From contig CAYQMX010000004.1 of NCBI GenBank assembly GCA_964418745.1, positions 62,001 to 126,000 of the forward strand: DNA of 64,000 nucleotides. The letters are read 5' to 3'. The DNA is from Scleromatobacter sp964418745. GTDB taxonomy: Bacteria > Pseudomonadota > Gammaproteobacteria > Burkholderiales > Burkholderiaceae_C. The notes under the pieces are model-generated. The model had not been told where the DNA came from. It did no database searches and saw only the letters and a program-made list of their open reading frames with translations. This document shows, in pieces, positions 43,978 through 54,259 of the stretch. Each line of letters opens with the position of its first letter. Position 1 is the first letter of the stretch. A program made the translations under genes and the position numbers.

Positions 43978-45183
43978 TCAGATCCTCTCGATGATCGTCG
44001 CGATGCCCATGCCGGCGCCCACGCACAGCGTGGCGCAGCCCAGCGCCAGGTCGCGGCGCTCCAGTTCGTCGAGCAGCGTGCCGAGGATCATGCAGCCGGT
44101 GGCGCCCAGCGGATGGCCCATCGCGATCGCGCCGCCGTTGACGTTGACGCGCTCCAGCGACACGCCGAGATCGCGCGCCGTCTTCATCGGCACCGCGGCG
44201 AACGCCTCGTTGATCTCCCACAGGTCGATGTCCGAGGCCTGCAGGCCGGCCTTGGCGAGCGCCTTGCGGCAGGCCGGCGTCGGCCCGGTCAGCATGATGG
44301 TGGGCTCCGAGCCGATCACCGCCACGGCGCGGATGCGCGCGCGCGGGAGCAGGCCGGCGCGGTGGCCGGCATCGGCCGAGCCGACCAGCATCAGCGCGGC
44401 GCCGTCGACGATGCCCGAGGCGTTGCCGGCGTGGTGCACGTGGGTGATCTTCTCGACGGTGGTGTACTTGCGCAGCGCGGTGGCGTCGAAGCCCATCGCG
44501 CCCATCGCGGCGAACGAGGGCTCGAGCTTGCCCATCGCCTCCAGCGTGGCGTTGGCGCGTATCGTCTCGTCCTCGGCCAGCATCGCCAGGCCGGCGATGT
44601 CCGTCACCGGCACGATGGAGCGCTTGAAGTGGCCGGCCGCGCGCGCCGCAGCGGCGCGCTGGTGCGACCGCAGCGCGTAGGCGTCGAGATCCTGGCGCGA
44701 GAAGCCTTCCAGCATCGCGATGAGGTCGGCGCCGATGCCCTGCGGGACGAACGCGGTGCCCTGGTTGATGCGCGGATCCATGAACCACGCGCCGCCGTCG
44801 CTGCCCATGGTCCAGCGGCTCATCGATTCGACGCCGCCGGCCACGACCATGTCCTCGAAGCCGCTGGCCACCTTGGCCGCGGCCAGGTTGACGGCCTCCA
44901 GGCCCGAGGCGCAGAAGCGCGACAGGGTGACGCCGGCCACCGTCTCGGCCCAGCCGGCGTCGAGCACGGCGGTGCGGGCGATGTCGGCGCCTTGCTCGCC
45001 CACGGGCGTGACGCAGCCCAGCACGACGTCATCGATGCGCGAGGTGTCCAGGTCGAGGCGCTGCTGCAGCGCCTGCAGCAGGCCGCGCAGCAGCCACACC
45101 GGCGTGGCCTGGTGCAGGCTGCCGTCCTTCTTGCCCTTGCCGCGCGGGGTGCGGACGTGGTCGTAGATCAGTGCATCGGTCAT
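43978..45183 (-). CDS. Acetyl-CoA C-acyltransferase (thiolase)
   Basis: A 401-residue thiolase. The nucleophile Cys is in SRFCASGLEAVN (near residue 91), the second-half motifs are EINEAFAAVPMKT, GGAIAMGHPLGATG with the catalytic His, and CATLCVGAGMG with the second Cys. It cleaves 3-ketoacyl-CoA with CoA to acetyl-CoA and a shortened acyl-CoA, the last step of beta-oxidation. Together with the FadB-type enzyme next to it this makes a complete hydration-oxidation-thiolysis module; the first dehydrogenation would come from the acyl-CoA dehydrogenase of the divergent operon. The start lies 4 bases after the MerR gene. Confidence 0.95.
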   Translation of the reverse strand: MTDALIYDHVRTPRGKGKKDGSLHQATPVWLLRGLLQALQQRLDLDTSRIDDVVLGCVTPVGEQGADIARTAVLDAGWAETVAGVTLSRFCASGLEAVNLAAAKVASGFEDMVVAGGVESMSRWTMGSDGGAWFMDPRINQGTAFVPQGIGADLIAMLEGFSRQDLDAYALRSHQRAAAARAAGHFKRSIVPVTDIAGLAMLAEDETIRANATLEAMGKLEPSFAAMGAMGFDATALRKYTTVEKITHVHHAGNASGIVDGAALMLVGSADAGHRAGLLPRARIRAVAVIGSEPTIMLTGPTPACRKALAKAGLQASDIDLWEINEAFAAVPMKTARDLGVSLERVNVNGGAIAMGHPLGATGCMILGTLLDELERRDLALGCATLCVGAGMGIATIIERI

Positions 45184-45187
45184 GTCG

Positions 45188-45631
45188 TCATTTCCCGAGG
45201 CCACGTTTGACTGTGGCGTTGATGATGCGGAGCTCGGCCAGCGAGGCATCGATGTGCGCGCGCTTCTGCTCGAGCTCGGCGATGGCCTTGGTCGTGCGGT
45301 CGTAGACGTACTTCATCTGCACGGTGCGGCCCTCGCCGTGGGTGCCGTAGAGGTCGAGGTAGTGCTTGATCTCCGCCAGCGACGAGCCGATGGCCTTGGC
45401 GCGCAGGATCAGCTGCAGCCGGGCGCGGTCACGCCGCGTGTAGACGCGCGTGCCGTTGATGCGGCGCGGCGCCAGCAGGCCCTTGTCCTCGTAGAAGCGG
45501 ATGGCGCGCGGCGAGATGTCGAACTCCTTGCAGAGCTCGGTGATGCCGAACAGTTCGCCGGCGTCGTCGCTTCGGTGGTCGGCCACCACTTCGTCGGCGG
45601 TCTGCGTGCGCAGGGCGTTGCGGGTGGGCAT
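45188..45631 (-). CDS. MerR-family transcriptional regulator
   Basis: A protein of about 147 residues with an N-terminal MerR winged helix: FGITELCKEFDISPRAIRFYEDKGLLAP near residues 28-57, then RINGTRVYTRRDRARLQLILRAKAIGSSLAEIKHYLDLYG and a C-terminal dimerisation coiled coil. The 'TPRAIRFYED.GLL' form matches the LiuR-like MerR proteins that control branched-chain amino acid and fatty-acid catabolism in Proteobacteria. No metal-binding cysteines are present. It is embedded in the operon it probably controls, and a palindrome in the divergent promoter region is its likely target. GTG at 45649 is an in-frame alternative start. Confidence 0.88.
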   Translation of the reverse strand: MPTRNALRTQTADEVVADHRSDDAGELFGITELCKEFDISPRAIRFYEDKGLLAPRRINGTRVYTRRDRARLQLILRAKAIGSSLAEIKHYLDLYGTHGEGRTVQMKYVYDRTTKAIAELEQKRAHIDASLAELRIINATVKRGLGK

Positions 45632-45654
45632 GGAAGACGGCCGGTCCACGGCGC

Positions 45655-45954
45655 TCAGACGATGCGCTGCAGCTTCAGCGCGACGCTCATGTCGCCCGAG
45701 ACCTTGAACTTGCCCATCATGAAGCCGGTGGTGGGCTCAAGGTCGCCCGACAGCAGGTCGCCGAGCGTCTCGATGCCGATGGCCACGGTGCAGTCGGCCA
45801 CGATGGCGGCGTCGTTGGACAGCGTGTTGGGCACCTTGGTGGCGTCGATGACCACGGCGCCGTCGGCGCCGCAATCGAACTTCAGGACGGCGCCGAGGCC
45901 GCAGTCCTCGCCGACCTTGGCGCGCAGTTTCTCGGTGGCGGTCTGGATGTCCAT
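45655..45954 (-). CDS. Stand-alone SCP2 sterol-carrier-like protein
   Basis: A 99-residue protein that is a single SCP2 domain: VGEDCGLGAVLKFDCGADGAVVID, then DCTVAIGIETLGDLLSGDLEPTTGFMMGKFKVSGDMSVALKLQ, the typical closing block. SCP2 domains bind acyl-CoA, sterol or other lipid chains in a hydrophobic tunnel. As the first gene of the leftward catabolic operon it may present a poorly soluble acyl substrate to the enzymes. It starts at ATG 45952-45954, with GAGGAAG about twelve bases upstream, and the MerR gene follows within 25 bases. Confidence 0.92.
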   Translation of the reverse strand: MDIQTATEKLRAKVGEDCGLGAVLKFDCGADGAVVIDATKVPNTLSNDAAIVADCTVAIGIETLGDLLSGDLEPTTGFMMGKFKVSGDMSVALKLQRIV

Positions 45955-46051
45955 GGAATTGCTTTCTGAATCGTGGAGGAAGTGGAATGAAGCCAGGCGC
46001 CGGCACTCGGGGCGAATGCCAGGCGGACGCGGCCATGCTATGTCCGCACCG

Positions 46052-46124
46052 TGACGTTGCCATCAGTGTAATTCCTGATGCGAGATCAGATTGACGTTAA
46101 CGTCACCCTGCCGCCTAATGCGGC
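46052..46124. promoter_or_regulatory. Shared divergent promoter and operator of the catabolic operons
   Basis: A perfect 14-base palindrome TGACGTTAACGTCA lies at 46092-46105, with a half-site TGACGTT at 46052-46058. Rightward, TTGACG (46091-46096) and TAATGC (46116-46121) form -35/-10-like boxes with a 19-base spacer, about 45-55 bases before the SDR start. Leftward, GTCAAT (complement of 46090-46095) and TACACT (complement of 46065-46070) are also 19 bases apart, with the dyad CTGAT-GCGAG-ATCAG (46075-46089) in the spacer. Spacers of 19 bases are a hallmark of MerR-controlled promoters, and a MerR gene is in the leftward operon. Confidence 0.6.
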
Positions 46125-46172
46125 ACGTGCCATCGCGGATGGCCGCCTTTTTGCGGAAACGAACTTGTCCAC

Positions 46173-47120
46173 ATGACGACAGACTCTCCCGTTGCGACTG
46201 CCGACGCCTCCTCTCCCTCGCGCTACCGCAGTGTGTTCGCGCCCGGCCTGTTCGCCGGCCAGCGGCTGTGGGTCACCGGCGGCGGCTCAGGCATCGGCCG
46301 CGCCGTCGCCCACGAACTGGCGTCGCTCGGCGCCGACGTGCTGATCAGCGGGCGCAGCGCCGACAAGCTCGAGCGCGTGGCCGCCGAGATCCGCGAGGAT
46401 GGCGGCCGCTGCGCCTGGCGCGCGTTCGACATCCGCGACGAGGAGGCCGTCAAGGCCAACGTCGCCGAGGTCGTCGCCACCGAGGGCGTGGTGCACGGCC
46501 TGGTCAACAACGCCGGCGGGCAGTTCCCGGCGCCGATGATGGCCATCAGCAAGCGCGGCTTCGAGGCGGTGGTGGCCAACAACCTGACCGGCGGCTTCCT
46601 GATGATGCGCGAGCTGTTCCTGCAGAGCTTCCAGCAGCACGGCGGCGCCATCGTCAACATGACCGCCGACTTCCGCAACGGCATGCCCGGCATGGCGCAC
46701 TCGGGCGCCGCGCGCGCCGGCATGAGCAACCTCACGATGACGGCGTCGTTCGAATGGGCCTCGTTCGGCGTGCGCGTCAACGCCGTCGCGCCGGGCTGGA
46801 TCGCCTCCAGCGGCATGGACACCTACGGCGGCGCAATGCGCACCCTCATCCCCAAGCTCAAGCGCCACGTGCCGATGCGCCGCCTGGGCCTGGAGGCCGA
46901 GGTGAGCGCGGCCATCGTGTTCCTGCTGTCGCCCGGGGCGTCCTTCATCACCGGCGTCACGCTGCAGATCGACGGCGGGGCGTCGCTGGGCTCGCCGCTG
47001 TTCCCGTCGGTGGACCATGCGCGGTCGGTGCCGTTCGACGGCTTCCATCGCGCGGCCACGCCCGACGTGCTGCGCCAGGACGCCGATGCGGCGCCCGCCG
47101 CCAAGCCGGAAGCCGCCTGA
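46173..47120 (+). CDS. SDR-family enoyl-CoA reductase-like protein (AtuB-like)
   Basis: A 315-residue short-chain dehydrogenase/reductase with the coenzyme motif VTGGGSGIG near residue 33, LVNNAGGQFPAP near residue 110 and VNAVAPGWIASSGMDTYGG near residue 202. The usual Tyr-x3-Lys active site is missing: the region reads HSGAARAGMSNL, which I associate with peroxisomal trans-2-enoyl-CoA reductase and dienoyl-CoA reductase relatives. That fits acyl-CoA chemistry rather than alcohol oxidation. It is the first gene of the rightward operon; its stop shares one base with the carboxylase start (TGATG). The order and motif set resemble AtuB of Pseudomonas terpene catabolism. Confidence 0.88.
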   Translation: MTTDSPVATADASSPSRYRSVFAPGLFAGQRLWVTGGGSGIGRAVAHELASLGADVLISGRSADKLERVAAEIREDGGRCAWRAFDIRDEEAVKANVAEVVATEGVVHGLVNNAGGQFPAPMMAISKRGFEAVVANNLTGGFLMMRELFLQSFQQHGGAIVNMTADFRNGMPGMAHSGAARAGMSNLTMTASFEWASFGVRVNAVAPGWIASSGMDTYGGAMRTLIPKLKRHVPMRRLGLEAEVSAAIVFLLSPGASFITGVTLQIDGGASLGSPLFPSVDHARSVPFDGFHRAATPDVLRQDADAAPAAKPEAA

Positions 47121-48730
47121 TGCCCGCCATCGTCACCAAGCTCAATCCGAAGTCGACCGCGTTTGCGGCCAACGCCGCCCGCATGGCCGAGCGCCTGGCC
47201 GACGTGCGCAAGCTCGAGCGCCAGGTCGTCGACGAGAGCGCGTCCAAGCGCGACAAGTTCGACAAGCGCGGCCAGTTGCTGCCGCGCGAGCGCGTGGCCC
47301 GGCTGCTCGACCCCGGCAGCGGCTTCCTGGAGTTGTCGACGCTGGCCGGCCTCGGCATGCACGACGACGACGGCAAGAAGTCGGTGCAGGGCGGCGGCTC
47401 CATCGTCGGCATCGGCCTGGTGGCCGGCAAGCGGGTGGTGATCTCGGCCAGCGACAGCGCGTTGAAGGGTGGCACCGTCTCGCCGATGGGGCTGCGCAAG
47501 GCCTTGCGCGCCCAGGCCATCGCGCTGGAGAACAAGCTGCCGCTGCTCTACCTGGTGGAGTCCGGCGGCGCCAACCTGATGTACCAGAGCGAGATGTTCG
47601 TCGAGGGCGGGCGCAGCTTCGCCAACCAGGCGCGGCTGTCGGCCGCCGGCATCCCGCAGATCGCGGTCGTGCACGGTTCGTCGACGGCCGGCGGCGCCTA
47701 CCTGCCGGGGCTGTCCGACTACGTCGTGCTGGTGCGCGGGCGCTCCAGCATCTACCTGGCCGGCCCGCCGCTGGTCAAGGCCGCCATCGGCGAGGACGTC
47801 ACCGACGAGGAACTGGGCGGATCGCAGACGCATGCCGAGGTCACCGGCCTGGGCGAGTACCTGGGCGAGAACGACGCCCATGCGATCGGCATCGCGCGCG
47901 AGCTGGTCGACAAGCTGCAGTGGGACGTCGCGCCGCCAGCACCGGCCTGTGCCGCGCCGCTGTACGACGCCGAGGAACTGCTGGGCATCGTGCCGGCCGA
48001 CGAGCGCGAGCCCTACGACGTGCGCGAGGTCATCGCGCGCCTGGTCGACGGCTCCGACTTCCTCGAGTTCAAGCCCGGCTTCGGCGCCGACACGCTGTGC
48101 GGCCACGCCCGCGTCGACGGCCAACTGGTGGGCATCCTGGGCAACAACGGCCCGATCCAGCCCAGCGGCGCCAACAAGGCCGCGCAGTTCATCCAGCTGT
48201 GCGACCAGTCCGGCACGCCGCTCGTCTTCCTGCAGAACACCACCGGCTACATGGTGGGCTCGGCGGCCGAGCGCGGCGGCGCGATCAAGCACGGCGCCAA
48301 GATGATCCAGGCCGTGGCCAATGCGCGGGTGCCCAAGTTCACCTTCGTCATCGGCGGCTCGTTCGGCGCCGGCAACTACGGCATGTGCGGCCGCGGCTTC
48401 GATCCGCGCTTCATCTTCAGCTGGCCCAACGCGCGCACCGCCGTCATGGGCGGCGCGCAGGCCGGCAAGGTGATGGAGATCGTCGGCGCCGCCAAGCTCG
48501 CGCGCGCCGGCGCGCCGGTCAACGATGCCGCGCTCGCCGCGATGGGCGACCAGCTGCGCGTGCGCATCGACCGCGAATCGCACGTGCTGTTCGGCACCGC
48601 GCGGCTGTGGGACGACGGCATCGTCGACCCGCGCGACACGCGCCCGGTGCTTGCGCTCGCCCTGGCGCTGGCGCGCGAGGCCGACGCCCGCAGCCTGCGT
48701 TCCAACACCTTCGGCATCGCCCGCTTCTAG
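47120..48730 (+). CDS. Acyl-CoA carboxylase, carboxyltransferase (beta) subunit
   Basis: A 536-residue carboxyltransferase of the propionyl-/methylcrotonyl-/geranyl-CoA carboxylase family. It has two crotonase-like halves: LPLLYLVESGGANLMYQSEMF and VVHGSSTAGGAYLPGLSDY in the first, and GILGNNGPIQPSGANKAAQFI, FLQNTTGYMVG and GGSFGAGNYGMCGRGFDPRF in the second. It moves the carboxyl from biotin to acyl-CoA. The segment EGGRSFANQARLSA, where methylcrotonyl-CoA carboxylases have a longer RIFFNQA-type loop, looks to me closer to the AtuC (geranyl-CoA) type, from memory only. The alpha subunit is three genes downstream. Confidence 0.92.
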   Translation: MPAIVTKLNPKSTAFAANAARMAERLADVRKLERQVVDESASKRDKFDKRGQLLPRERVARLLDPGSGFLELSTLAGLGMHDDDGKKSVQGGGSIVGIGLVAGKRVVISASDSALKGGTVSPMGLRKALRAQAIALENKLPLLYLVESGGANLMYQSEMFVEGGRSFANQARLSAAGIPQIAVVHGSSTAGGAYLPGLSDYVVLVRGRSSIYLAGPPLVKAAIGEDVTDEELGGSQTHAEVTGLGEYLGENDAHAIGIARELVDKLQWDVAPPAPACAAPLYDAEELLGIVPADEREPYDVREVIARLVDGSDFLEFKPGFGADTLCGHARVDGQLVGILGNNGPIQPSGANKAAQFIQLCDQSGTPLVFLQNTTGYMVGSAAERGGAIKHGAKMIQAVANARVPKFTFVIGGSFGAGNYGMCGRGFDPRFIFSWPNARTAVMGGAQAGKVMEIVGAAKLARAGAPVNDAALAAMGDQLRVRIDRESHVLFGTARLWDDGIVDPRDTRPVLALALALAREADARSLRSNTFGIARF

Positions 48731-48750
48731 AAGACCTCAAGAGACAAGCC

Positions 48751-49896
48751 ATGAAATTCACCCCTGAACACACTGCCCTGTCCGACACCGTCAAGCGCTT
48801 CGTCGCGAAGGAGATCAACCCGTTCGTTGCGCAGTGGGAGGCCGACGAGCAGTACCCGGCGCACGAGGTGCTGAAGAAACTGGGCAACCTGGGCCTGCTG
48901 GGCCTGAAGTACCCCGAGGAGTTCGGCGGCGCCGGGCTGGACTTCAGCTACTCCATGGTGATGGCCGAGGCGCTGGGCGACTGCGCCTGCGGCGGCGTGC
49001 CGATGTCCATCGGCGTGCACACCGACATGTGCACCCCGGCGCTGGCGCGTTTCGGCTCCGACGAGCTGCGCCACGAGTTCCTCGCGCCGTCGATCGCCGG
49101 CGACATGGTGGGCTGCGTGGCCGTGAGCGAGCCCGGCGGCGGCTCCGACGTCGCGGCGCTGAAGACGACGGCGCGCAAGGACGGCGGCGACTACATCATC
49201 GACGGCAGCAAGATGTGGATCACCAACGGCCTGCAGGCCGACTGGTGCTGCCTGCTGGCCAACACCAGCGACGGCCCGGTGCACAAGAACAAGAGCCTGA
49301 TCATCGTGCCGATGAACCTGCCCGGCATCACCAAGCAGAAGATCCACAAGATCGGCATGGACTCCTCCGACACCGCGCTGCTGTTCTTCGACGGCGTGCG
49401 CGTGCCCCAGCGCTACCTGATCGGCCAGGAGGGCATGGGCTTCGCGTTCCAGATGATGCAGTTCCAGGAGGAGCGCATGTGGGGCGCGGCCTCGTCGCTG
49501 CGCGGCCTGGACCGCCTGATCGACCTGACCATCGACTACACGCGCCAGCGCAAGGCCTTCGGCAAGAGCATCCTCGACAACCAGGTGGTGCATTTCCGCC
49601 TGGCCGAACTGCGCACCGAGGTCGCGGCGCTGCGCGCGCTCACCTATCAGTGCTGCGAGCTCTACATCTCGGGCAAGGACGTCAGCAAGCTCGCGTCGAT
49701 GGCCAAGCTCAAGTGTGGCCGGCTCAGCCGCGAGGTGGCCGACAGCTGCCTGCAGTACTGGGGCGGCATGGGCTTCACGCGCGACAACCCGATCTCGCAG
49801 GCCTACCGCGATTCGCGCCTGGTCTCCATCGGCGGCGGCGCCGACGAGGTGATGCTGGGCATCATCTGCAAGCTCGAGGGCACCCTGCCGAAATGA
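48751..49896 (+). CDS. Acyl-CoA dehydrogenase (isovaleryl/citronellyl-type)
   Basis: A 381-residue FAD-dependent enzyme that makes the 2,3-double bond of an acyl-CoA. Typical blocks: PEEFGGAGLDFSY, CVAVSEPGGGSDVAALKT, SKMWITNGLQADW, and CLQYWGGMGFTRDNPISQAYRD. The C-terminal position that is Glu in medium-chain enzymes (YEGT) reads SIGGGADEV, with Gly, as in isovaleryl-CoA dehydrogenase; a candidate catalytic Glu lies instead in QFQEERMWG, where the isovaleryl enzyme has its own. This supports a 3-methyl-branched substrate. It starts 20 bases after the carboxylase stop. Confidence 0.92.
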   Translation: MKFTPEHTALSDTVKRFVAKEINPFVAQWEADEQYPAHEVLKKLGNLGLLGLKYPEEFGGAGLDFSYSMVMAEALGDCACGGVPMSIGVHTDMCTPALARFGSDELRHEFLAPSIAGDMVGCVAVSEPGGGSDVAALKTTARKDGGDYIIDGSKMWITNGLQADWCCLLANTSDGPVHKNKSLIIVPMNLPGITKQKIHKIGMDSSDTALLFFDGVRVPQRYLIGQEGMGFAFQMMQFQEERMWGAASSLRGLDRLIDLTIDYTRQRKAFGKSILDNQVVHFRLAELRTEVAALRALTYQCCELYISGKDVSKLASMAKLKCGRLSREVADSCLQYWGGMGFTRDNPISQAYRDSRLVSIGGGADEVMLGIICKLEGTLPK

Positions 49897-49897
49897 C

Positions 49898-49981
49898 GAC
49901 CCCCACGCTCCTCCCGTCGCTGCCCCCCGAGGGGGTGCCCGGATCGGCTCGGGTGGTGACCCTCGCTCCCCGGGAGTCTGG
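49898..49981. repeat. Interspersed GC-rich repeat, copy 2 (intercistronic)
   Basis: Begins two bases after the acyl-CoA dehydrogenase stop and fills the whole gap to the hydratase gene. It matches the reverse strand of 16763-16851 with a few changes and short indels. The central CCCCCC-GA-GGGGG can form a hairpin. The GGGAG at its downstream end is the only candidate ribosome site for the next gene. Confidence 0.85.
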
Positions 49982-49984
49982 AAA

Positions 49985-50790
49985 ATGCAAATGCACTCAT
50001 TGACTACCTTGGCCGTCGAATCGCAAGGCGGCGTGCTGCACGTGACGCTGAACCGGCCGGCGCAGCGCAACGCGATGTCGCTGCAGATGGTCGACGACCT
50101 GCGCGCGGTGCTCGCCGATGCCGAGGCCGGCGGCAAGGTGCGCGCCATCGTTCTGCGCGGCGCGGGCGGCCACTTCTGCGCCGGCGCCGACCTGCAGGAC
50201 ATGGCCCAGGCGCGCCAGCGCGAGATGGCCGGCGATTCGCAGGCGATCGCGGCGGTCAATGCGCGCTTCGGCGCGCTGTGCGGCGCGTTCGCGCGCACCG
50301 GGCTGGCGACGATCGCGGTGCTCGAGGGCACGGTGATGGGCGGCGGCCTCGGCCTCGCCTGCGTCGTCGACGTGGCGCTGGCCGGGCAGGGCGCGCAGCT
50401 GCGCCTGCCCGAGACCTCGCTGGGCGTCGTACCGGCGCAGATCGCGGCCTTCCTGGTCGAGCGCATCGGCGCCTCCCAGGCGCGCCGCCTGGCGGTGACC
50501 GGCGGCAAGCTGGGCGCCGCCCAGGCGCTGGCCATCGGCCTGGTGCACGAGGTGCACGACGACGGCGCCGCACTCGACGCCGCGCTGGCGGCCACGCTGG
50601 CCCAGGTGCTGCGCTGCGCGCCCGGCGCCATCGCCGCCACCAAGGCGCTGATGGCGCGCGCGCTGCACGAGCCGGCGGCCGAGCTGGTCGACGACGCGGC
50701 GCGCCTGTTCGCGCAGTCCGCGCGCGGCCCCGAGGGCATCGAAGGCATGACGGCCTTCCTGCAGAAGCGTTCTCCGTCGTGGGCGCCGCG

Positions 50791-50794
<4 letters not shown>
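49985..50794 (+). CDS. Enoyl-CoA hydratase family protein (glutaconyl-CoA hydratase-like)
   Basis: A 269-residue crotonase-fold enzyme with GHFCAGADLQDM (oxyanion loop), EGTVMGGGLGLACVVDVALAG (near residue 117) and LRLPETSLGVVPAQI with the second glutamate. In the liu and atu pathways the matching gene hydrates methylglutaconyl-CoA or isohexenylglutaconyl-CoA to an HMG-CoA-like product, and its position between the dehydrogenase and the biotin subunit is the same here. Its stop overlaps the next start by four bases. ATG at 49985 follows the repeat directly; ATG at 49991 is also possible. Confidence 0.9.
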
Positions 50795-52811
<2,017 letters not shown>

Positions 52812-52815
<4 letters not shown>

Positions 52816-53687
52816 ACGAAGCCATCCTCACCTGCGCGCTGACTGGCGTGCTGACCGATCCCGCGCAACATCCGGTGCCCGTCACGGCCGCGCAGATGGC
52901 CGCCGAGGCGCGCGACGCGTTCAACGCCGGCGCGTCCATCATGCACGTGCACATCCGGCGCCAGGACCCGGGCCAGGGCCACCTGCCGTCGTGGGACCCC
53001 GACGTGGCCGAGGACGTCTGCGGCGCGATCCGCGCGGCCTGCCCGGGCGTGATCATCAACCTGACCACCGGCGTGATCGGCAAGGACATCAGCGGCCCGC
53101 TGGCCTGCATCGAGCGCGTCCGGCCCGAGATCGCGGCCTGCAACGCCGGCAGCCTGAACTACCTCAAGCTGCGCTCGGACGGCCGCTGGGCGTGGCCGCC
53201 GATGGTGTTCGACAACCCCGTGGCCAAGGTGCAGCAGTTCCTCGACGCGATGGAAGCCGCCGGCGCCCATCCGGAATTCGAGTGCTTCGACGTCGGCATC
53301 GTGCGTTCGGTGGGCATGTTCCTGAAGGCGGGCATGCTCAAGCCGACGATGGGCATCGCCGAGTACAACCTCGTGATGGGCGTGGCCTCGGGCATGCCCT
53401 GCGACGCCGACCTGCTGGCGCTGCTGCCGCGCTGGATCGCCCCGGGCGCCGTGTGGCAGGCCACGCTGATCGGCCGCGAGGAGATCTGGCCCGTGCACCA
53501 GAAGACGGCCGAACTGGGCGGCATGCTGCGCACCGGGCTGGAAGACAGCTTCTACCTGCCCGACGGCGAGCGCGCGAGCGGCAACGGGCCGATGATCGCG
53601 GCGCTGGCCCGCTGCGCCGAGCGCGCCGGACGGTCCATCGCGACGCCGGCGCAGGCGCGTGCGCTGCTGGGTCTGGCCCCGTTGTGA
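52812..53687 (+). CDS. Beta-keto acid cleavage enzyme (BKACE, DUF849)
   Basis: A 291-residue zinc-dependent enzyme of the DUF849 family, which condenses a beta-keto acid with acetyl-CoA and splits the product into acetoacetate and a new acyl-CoA. Zinc ligands are visible as MHVHIRR near residue 46, and the family blocks LTTGVIG, CNAGSLNYLK, EFECFDVG and GREEIWPVHQ appear in order. Family length and TIM-barrel order are normal. It is the last gene of the operon, joined to the biotin subunit by an ATGA overlap. HMG-CoA lyase, which ends the liu pathway, is absent from this window. Confidence 0.9.
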
Positions 53688-53740
53688 GCCGGGCGGGCGC
53701 CGGGCTATGCTTGGCGCTCCTCGACTCGAAGACGAACCTC

Positions 53741-54130
53741 ATGATCGCAATCGCTGGCGGCCTCCTGGCCGTGCTGGGTCTTCTCGCGGGCGCGCTGCTG
53801 CTGGGCGCGCCATTGGGCGTGGTGGCGACCTCGGCCGGGCTGTCGCTGTGGATCCTGTTTCCGCTGCTGACGCTGGTCGGCTGGTTCCTGCTGGTGGTCA
53901 GCGACGACGATCCGCGGCGCGGCAGCGCGACCCGCCTGGTGGCGATCCCGCTGCTGGTGCTGGCGCTGCTGGCGGCGGTCGGCCTGGTGGCCGGCGGCGC
54001 CGGGCTGGTGGCGGTGCACGGGGCCGGCGGCACGCTGGCGCTGTGCTACGTGCTGGTGGTCGGCGGCGTGCTGGGCGCCACCGGCACGGCCGCGTACGCG
54101 CGCAAGCGGGGCGCGTCGCCGACGCCCTGA
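53741..54130 (+). CDS. Small polytopic membrane protein, unrecognised
   Basis: A 129-residue protein with four predicted transmembrane helices: IAIAGGLLAVLGLLAGALLLG, LSLWILFPLLTLVGWFLLVV, LVAIPLLVLALLAAVGLVAGG and TLALCYVLVVGGVLGATGTAA. A short acidic loop SDDDPRRGS follows helix 2. I do not recognise a family. It sits 53 bases after the DUF849 gene on the same strand, close enough to be read through, but nothing suggests it is part of the catabolic pathway. The ATG at 53741 gives an MIAIAG start without a clear ribosome site. Confidence 0.6.
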   Translation: MIAIAGGLLAVLGLLAGALLLGAPLGVVATSAGLSLWILFPLLTLVGWFLLVVSDDDPRRGSATRLVAIPLLVLALLAAVGLVAGGAGLVAVHGAGGTLALCYVLVVGGVLGATGTAAYARKRGASPTP

Positions 54131-54259
54131 GACGCCGCGGAAGGCGGGTGCGGGAATCCACTTAGGTGAAATGACGGGCCGCACGAACGCCCGATTGCGG
54201 GCACATCGGCATGGCAGTAGTCTTCGCGGGCCCCATAGAAACCCATAGGAGACTTGCCG

